64,000 nt of DNA, from assembly GCA_903837495.1 (NCBI GenBank), contig CAILUT010000056.1, positions 62,001-126,000 on the forward strand. The letters are read 5' to 3'. Positions 59,605-64,000 of the stretch are shown one piece after another (position 1 is the first letter of the stretch; every line of letters starts with the position of its first letter). Under the pieces are notes generated by a model that saw only the letters and a list, made by a program, of their open reading frames with translations, was not told the DNA's origin and searched no databases. The translations under genes and the position numbers were made by a program. This DNA is from an uncultured Flavobacteriales bacterium (GTDB taxonomy: Bacteria; Bacteroidota; Bacteroidia; CAIKAF01).

Positions 59605-59612
59605 CAAAGTTA
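59605..59612 (-). promoter_or_regulatory. -7 box for the STAS gene
   Basis: TAACTTTG on the minus strand fits TAnnTTTG, 20 nt upstream of ATG 59584. It decides the start of that gene. Confidence 0.55.
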
Positions 59613-59686
59613 AAAAAATATGCGGTTCCCTCCGTTTTGTTGTTTTGTTTAAGCTGAAATATCCTATGCCCTAACCCCAACTATAA

Positions 59687-60643
59687 TTACGCTGCACTCC
59701 CGCCCGTTTGGCCCAGCAAATAGAGCACAGCCATACGCACCGCCACTCCGTGTTGTACCTGGTCTAGAATAATAGAGGCCGGGCCATCGGCCAGTTTGCC
59801 ATCGATTTCTACTCCCCGATTTACGGGGCCCGGATGCAGAATTACAGGCTTGTTCTTGGCCTTTTCCCAGCGGGCTAGGCTTAAACCGAATACCTGGTGG
59901 TACTCGTATGCGCCCGGAAAGTGCTGAACCTGTAGCCGCTCCTCTTGAATGCGCAGCACGTTCAGGGCATCGGCCCGTTCTAAGGTTGCATCCAATGAAT
60001 GGCTTACCACCACCCCCAGACTTTGAATGTTCCGGGGCAACAAGCTGGGCGGAGCACATACTTCCACATGGGCTCCCATTTTTTGAAGCAGTAGGATGTT
60101 CGACAAGGCCACGCGCGAGTGCAATACATCTCCCAACAATGCAATGCGTTTGCCCTTCAGCGGGCCAAGTACCTCTTGCATGGAAAAAGCGTCGAGCAGG
60201 GCCTGAGTAGGGTGTTCGTGAGTGCCGTCGCCGGCGTTGATGATTCGGGCATGTGCCGAATGCCGAAACCGCGGCAGGTGCTTGGCCAAAAACAGGCCGG
60301 CACCCGGGCTGCTGTGCCGAAGTACGATCATATCCACTTTCATGGCCAAAATGTTGTTGACCGTATCCAACAGCGTTTCCCCTTTGCTTAAACTGGAGCC
60401 CGAAGCCGAAAAATTAATGACGTCGGCCGACAAGCGTTTCTCTGCCAATTCAAACGACAAGCGCGTTCGGGTGGAGTTTTCAAAAAATAAATTGGCAATC
60501 GTTTTGTCGCGCAGCGATGGCACTTTTTTGATGGGCCGCTGCAATACCTGTAGAAATTCGGCCGTCGTGGACATGAGCAGGTCAATGTCGCTGTTTGTTA
60601 GGTCTTTTATGCCCAATAAATGTTGGTGGCTAAGCTGTGGCAT
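59687..60643 (-). CDS. pyrB: Aspartate carbamoyltransferase, catalytic subunit
   Basis: A 318-residue enzyme for the first committed step of pyrimidine synthesis. Carbamoyl-phosphate binding motif FFENSTRTRLSFE, DGTHEHPTQALLDAFS and VILHPGPVNRGVEI are intact. No regulatory pyrI gene is nearby. It follows pyrR by 6 bp. Confidence 0.96.
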   Translation of the reverse strand: MPQLSHQHLLGIKDLTNSDIDLLMSTTAEFLQVLQRPIKKVPSLRDKTIANLFFENSTRTRLSFELAEKRLSADVINFSASGSSLSKGETLLDTVNNILAMKVDMIVLRHSSPGAGLFLAKHLPRFRHSAHARIINAGDGTHEHPTQALLDAFSMQEVLGPLKGKRIALLGDVLHSRVALSNILLLQKMGAHVEVCAPPSLLPRNIQSLGVVVSHSLDATLERADALNVLRIQEERLQVQHFPGAYEYHQVFGLSLARWEKAKNKPVILHPGPVNRGVEIDGKLADGPASIILDQVQHGVAVRMAVLYLLGQTGGSAA

Positions 60644-60649
60644 AGGCTG

Positions 60650-61201
60650 CTAGGCGTTGTTTTCTATCCAAATAGCGTCTTCTCCATGTTGTTCGGCCCA
60701 CCTGACTTTTACTTTTTGCCCTTCAAAGGCGTCCATAGACCAGCCATAAAAATCCGGATGAATGGGCAAATGACGCGCAAAGCGGCGTTCCACCAAAACC
60801 AGCAGTTTTATCCACTCCGGCCGGCCAAAGGTGTGCACTGCATCTAAGGCGGCTCGAATCGTACGGCCCGTATACAACACATCGTCAACCAACACCACCC
60901 GCCGGTTCTCAAGCGAAAAATTCAGCTGGGTCGCCTCCGGAACCAACACTTTGTCTTGGTTAAAGTCGTCTCGAAAAAAGGTGGGATCCAAAAGTCCATA
61001 ATCCAATGCTACCCCAGGCATTTGTTGCGTCCATGCCGCCTTCAAACGCTCAGCTAAATACACCCCCCGGGGCTGAATGCCTAGCATGACCAAGGGCAAA
61101 TCGGCCCGGGGCAACTCCCCGAGCATCAAGGACAAACGGTGTATCCGAAGCTGCATTGCTGCGGCATCCATAAAAAATGTACCTGCTGCCGGTCCGTTCA
61201 T
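60650..61201 (-). CDS. pyrR: PyrR-type uracil phosphoribosyltransferase / pyr regulator
   Basis: A 183-residue PRTase-fold protein. VVLVDDVLYTGRTIRAALDAV is the PRPP loop, with MLGIQPRGVYLAERL and the DPTFFRDDF segment of PyrR. In Gram-positives PyrR controls pyr attenuation; here it is adjacent to pyrB. The start is uncertain: ATG 61201 has a TACTTTTA box ending 4 nt before it (61213-61206), while ATG 61171 is an alternative. Confidence 0.88.
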   Translation of the reverse strand: MNGPAAGTFFMDAAAMQLRIHRLSLMLGELPRADLPLVMLGIQPRGVYLAERLKAAWTQQMPGVALDYGLLDPTFFRDDFNQDKVLVPEATQLNFSLENRRVVLVDDVLYTGRTIRAALDAVHTFGRPEWIKLLVLVERRFARHLPIHPDFYGWSMDAFEGQKVKVRWAEQHGEDAIWIENNA

Positions 61202-61205
61202 GCCA

Positions 61206-61213
61206 TAAAAGTA
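61206..61213 (-). promoter_or_regulatory. -7-like box for pyrR
   Basis: TACTTTTA (last base differs from consensus) ends 4 nt before ATG 61201 and overlaps the T-run of the rpsA terminator. Confidence 0.35.
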
Positions 61214-61242
61214 AAAAAGCCCTTCACAAGGAAGGGCTTTTG
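61213..61242. terminator. rpsA terminator, near pyrR start
   Basis: The stem AAAGCCCTTC / GAAGGGCTTT with a 5-nt loop has a T-run on both sides. On the minus strand it ends rpsA and lies 11 bp before the pyrR ATG, so it could act as an attenuator for pyrR. Confidence 0.85.
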
Positions 61243-61248
61243 TTTAAT

Positions 61249-63117
61249 TTATTCTGCCGATTCGTCTGCAGGGGCATCCGCCTTTTTCGATTTGGCTTTC
61301 GATTTGGGCTTGGCATCCTCTTTCTCCGTCGCTTCCATTTCTTTTTTCAAATCAGACAAAGCACTGATGTCGCCCAATGTGGTAACATCTGCCTTTTGAA
61401 CCTTTGCGGGTGCAGGAGCTGGTTTCGATTTTCCACTCACTTTCGGACGTGGCTCGGCCCCAACCTCTGGCTTGGTCGATTCATCCCATGTCCGGGTGTG
61501 CGATACCAAGATTTTCTTGTCGTCTTTGGAAAACTCCAAAATGGCAAAATCCAACTGCTCTTCAACCGAAGCTTTGCTTCCGTCTTCCTTTTTAAGGTGC
61601 TTCATCGGAGCAAATCCTTCAATTCCATAAGGCAAGGCAATTATGCCGCCTTTGTCGTTCAGCTCCAACACAGTACCTCTGTGCTTTTCCTCCGTATTAA
61701 ATACGGTGGCAAATACTTCCCATGGATCCTCTTCCAATTGTTTGTGGCCCAAGGAAAGTTTGCGGCTGTTTGTGTCAATTTCAAGCACCGAAACTTCGAT
61801 TTTCTCTCCAATTTTCGTGAAATCAGAGGGGTGCTTGATTTTTTTGGTCCAACTCAAATCCGAAATATGGATTAAGCCATCGATGCCTTCTTCCAATTCT
61901 ACGAATATTCCATAGTTGGTGAAGTTGCGAACCACGGCCATGTGGCGGCTTCCTTGCGGATAACGACCTTCGATGTTTTCCCATGGATCCGTGCTAAGCT
62001 GCTTCATGCCCAAAGACATCTTGCGCTCCTCCCGGTCAATCGAGAGCACAACCGCTTCTACTTCGTCTCCAATTTTCAGAAAATCGTGCGCCGTACGCAA
62101 ATGCTGCGACCAACTCATCTCCGATACGTGAATCAACCCTTCTACTCCAGGTGCAATTTCTACAAACGCTCCGTAATCGGCCAGTACAACGACCTTCCCT
62201 TTTACTTTATCGTTTTCATTGATCTCAGCACTTAATGCCTCCCATGGGTGTGCACTCAATTGCTTCAATCCAAGGGCAATACGACGCTTCTCGTCGTCGT
62301 AATCCAATACCACCACGTTGATTTTTGCATCCAGTGTTACCACTTCTTCAGGGTGGTTGATGCGGCCCCAACTAATGTCCGTAATGTGAATCAAGCCATC
62401 TACACCGCCCAAATCCACAAATACGCCGTACGATGTGATGTTTTTCACAACGCCTTCCAATACTTGTCCTTTTTCTAATTTCGATATAATGTGCTTTTTC
62501 TGCTCTTCCAGCTCTTCTTCAAGCAGGATCTTGTGCGAAACCACTACGTTCTTGAATTCCTGGTTGATTTTTACCACCTTGAATTCCATAGTCTTGCCTA
62601 CATACACATCGTAATCGCGGATGGGCTTAACATCTATCTGTGAACCAGGTAAAAAAGCCTCAATCCCAAACACGTCTGCAATCAATCCTCCTTTGGTGCG
62701 GCATTTAATAACCCCTGTTATCACTTCGTCTTTTTGATGCACCTCATTCACCCGATCCCAGGCACGAATAGCACGGGCTTTGCGGTGACTCAACAACAAT
62801 TGACCATTCCGATCTTCCAACTGGTCAATGTAAACCTCCACTTTATCGCCCACTGCCAAGGCAGCACTGTATCGAAATTCGGTGCGGGGTACTACGCCTT
62901 CTGATTTGTAACCAATGTTGATTACAACGTCTTTAACCGTCAAATGAACCACACTGCCATCTAATATCTCATGTTCGGCAACGCTGCTTAGCGTTTTCTC
63001 GTACATATCCGACAAACGGACCCTCTCTTCGTTCGAATAACTTTGTCCTTTTTTGCTTACGGTTGACCAGTCAAATTCTGGTTGGGACGCAGCCCCCATT
63101 TTGTTTTCTTCTGACAT
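61249..63117 (-). CDS. rpsA: 30S ribosomal protein S1
   Basis: A 622-residue protein with six S1 RNA-binding domains, clearest in GVVKNITSYGVFVDLGGVDGLIHITDISW, GKVVVLADYGAFVEIAPGVEGLIHVSEMSW and NFTNYGIFVELEEGIDGLIHISDLSW. The last repeats end with LSLGHKQL-type motifs. A Lys/Ala/Asp-rich tail (about 555-622) is low complexity. S1 promotes mRNA binding. A consensus promoter (63257-63228) predicts a leader of about 105 nt, unusually long here. Confidence 0.97.
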   Translation of the reverse strand: MSEENKMGAASQPEFDWSTVSKKGQSYSNEERVRLSDMYEKTLSSVAEHEILDGSVVHLTVKDVVINIGYKSEGVVPRTEFRYSAALAVGDKVEVYIDQLEDRNGQLLLSHRKARAIRAWDRVNEVHQKDEVITGVIKCRTKGGLIADVFGIEAFLPGSQIDVKPIRDYDVYVGKTMEFKVVKINQEFKNVVVSHKILLEEELEEQKKHIISKLEKGQVLEGVVKNITSYGVFVDLGGVDGLIHITDISWGRINHPEEVVTLDAKINVVVLDYDDEKRRIALGLKQLSAHPWEALSAEINENDKVKGKVVVLADYGAFVEIAPGVEGLIHVSEMSWSQHLRTAHDFLKIGDEVEAVVLSIDREERKMSLGMKQLSTDPWENIEGRYPQGSRHMAVVRNFTNYGIFVELEEGIDGLIHISDLSWTKKIKHPSDFTKIGEKIEVSVLEIDTNSRKLSLGHKQLEEDPWEVFATVFNTEEKHRGTVLELNDKGGIIALPYGIEGFAPMKHLKKEDGSKASVEEQLDFAILEFSKDDKKILVSHTRTWDESTKPEVGAEPRPKVSGKSKPAPAPAKVQKADVTTLGDISALSDLKKEMEATEKEDAKPKSKAKSKKADAPADESAE

Positions 63118-63227
63118 GTTGTGCAGAACTGTCGAAATTTGTTCAAATCGGCCCGGATGCCTTGGCAGACCTGTTCAAACCTCGGGATTAAACATATTTT
63201 TTGGCTTGGCACCCTTTTAAGTGGGCA

Positions 63228-63257
63228 CAAAAATAGACAAAACTTCATCAAATCAAA
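63228..63257 (-). promoter_or_regulatory. rpsA promoter
   Basis: On the minus strand TTTG (63257-63254), an 18-nt spacer, then TATTTTTG (63235-63228). It leaves a 5' leader of roughly 105 nt, long enough for an S1 autoregulatory site. Confidence 0.7.
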
Positions 63258-63342
63258 GCACAATCAGGCCCTCAAACATCTTTTTCAATCCAACCCTTTT
63301 ATTTTTTTTAACAAAGATGAGGCTGCTCCCAATTTATTATAC

Positions 63343-63350
63343 TAAGTTTG
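63343..63350 (+). promoter_or_regulatory. -7 box for the lipid methyltransferase gene
   Basis: TAAGTTTG fits TAnnTTTG, 21 nt before ATG 63372. It is divergent from rpsA. Confidence 0.55.
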
Positions 63351-63371
63351 TCGGCTTTTAAACTACCTACC

Positions 63372-64000
63372 ATGAGCAAATCTCCTTTAGATTTTATTGC
63401 AACAAAAACTCCGTCCGCAGGACGCAAATACGTTGCCGGAAAAAAAATTCCATTCTCTGAATTTATCCACGATTACGCCAACGGCGAAGTAGATATTGAA
63501 GGGGATTTCATTGAGTTTATGAACTGCCGAAACGAGGTGTTCGACTACCGTCTAACTTGGAAGCACATTAAATTCTTCTTCACCCGCATGATTCCCGAAG
63601 TGGCTAGCCACTCTAAAAGTCAGGACGAACGAATTGTGCGCGACCACTACGACCGCGGCAACGATTTTTTCTCCTCTTTCCTTGGACCACGTATGATTTA
63701 TACCTCTGGTTTCTGGAACGATGTGCCCAACGAAACGCTAGAGCAGGCGCAAGACCGTAAAATGACCATGGTCTGCGACAAACTGCTAATGAAACCCGGA
63801 AACAAGCACCTAGACATCGGTTGCGGTTGGGGTACTTTGGTGGCTTACGCCGCTAAATACTATGGCACTGATTCCACCGGCATTACCCTTGCTCAAGATG
63901 GCACCGACCACGGCAACAAGCAAATTGCCGCACACGGCGTTGCCGACCGTGCACGAATCTTGCGCATGGATTACCGCGACATGATTACCCCAGGTAAAAA
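63372..64000 (+). CDS. CFA/sphingolipid C9-methyltransferase-like SAM enzyme, 3' end outside the window
   Basis: The frame is open to the window edge (209 codons seen). It has the cyclopropane-fatty-acid synthase layout: VRDHYDRGNDFFSSFLGPRMIYTSG (residues 89-113), LEQAQDRK (123-130) and SAM motif I LDIGCGWGTL (147-156). GPRMIYTSG, GITLAQDGTDHGN and ILRMDYRD look more like eukaryotic sphingolipid C9-methyltransferases than standard bacterial CFA synthases. Bacteroidota make sphingolipids, so a sphingolipid substrate is possible. The rest of the gene must be read to decide. Confidence 0.88.
   Translation, partial: MSKSPLDFIATKTPSAGRKYVAGKKIPFSEFIHDYANGEVDIEGDFIEFMNCRNEVFDYRLTWKHIKFFFTRMIPEVASHSKSQDERIVRDHYDRGNDFFSSFLGPRMIYTSGFWNDVPNETLEQAQDRKMTMVCDKLLMKPGNKHLDIGCGWGTLVAYAAKYYGTDSTGITLAQDGTDHGNKQIAAHGVADRARILRMDYRDMITPGK

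Overview
The window comes from a Bacteroidota chromosome, probably a gliding or T9SS-bearing environmental lineage. The evidence is a porZ-recO pair, several secreted proteins with type A or type B T9SS C-terminal signals, an SprB-repeat protein, DUF6089, DUF6029 and Omp28 outer-membrane families, and many promoters with the Bacteroidota -7 box TAnnTTTG. I see no prophage, insertion sequence, CRISPR array, rRNA or tRNA gene.

Layout. 1-6.2 kb is an envelope operon (two DUF6089 proteins, uppS, bamA, an OmpH/Skp chaperone, murI). 6.5-8.3 kb holds two NAD(P)-dependent short-chain enzymes. 8.5-11.2 kb (minus) holds a PafA-like phosphatase, a small membrane protein and pdxH. 11.2-16.2 kb holds a GT39-like membrane protein, porZ and recO. 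16.2-21.9 kb holds a T9SS cargo protein, a 60-residue membrane protein, lepA with a duplicated 3' end, two unknown genes and elbB. 22-28.9 kb holds recR, an unusual GT2 chimera, the SprB-repeat protein and a GT9 heptosyltransferase-like gene. 28.9-32 kb is a TlpA / DUF6029 / Omp28 module. 32-37.5 kb holds a sodium-solute symporter, TerC, a BadF-type kinase, ppx and kdsB. 37.56-38.20 kb is an eight-unit tandem array. 38.2-45.9 kb holds a second GT39-like protein, a 3-hydroxyacyl-CoA dehydrogenase, smpB, a three-gene polysaccharide operon and pcm. 46-51.5 kb is translation and replication (DUF2256, rplS, holA, EVE, rpsP, rimM), an orphan peptide-binding lipoprotein and a broken LytTR gene. 51.5-64 kb holds queD, eno, ferredoxin with its reductase, a desaturase, yceI-ferritin, rnz, a T9SS protein, a STAS protein, pyrR-pyrB, rpsA and the start of a lipid methyltransferase.

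The most notable signal is not a gene. Five intergenic elements of 140-142 bp, at 6216, 19736, 21890, 41083 and 41865, share an invariant 14-base core, GCTCCTAAAGTCGC. Each is closed by a 7-bp terminal stem, and the arm sequences differ between copies while base pairing is kept. This covariation points to a folded, dispersed RNA or DNA element that I cannot assign to a known family.

Other signals are: start codons only 4 nt after the -7 box at several genes (probable leaderless mRNAs); two abutting tandem duplications of gene ends (lepA 3' end, terC 5' end); a LytTR gene with an in-frame stop; and a methyltransferase at the right edge that resembles eukaryotic sphingolipid C9-methyltransferases.
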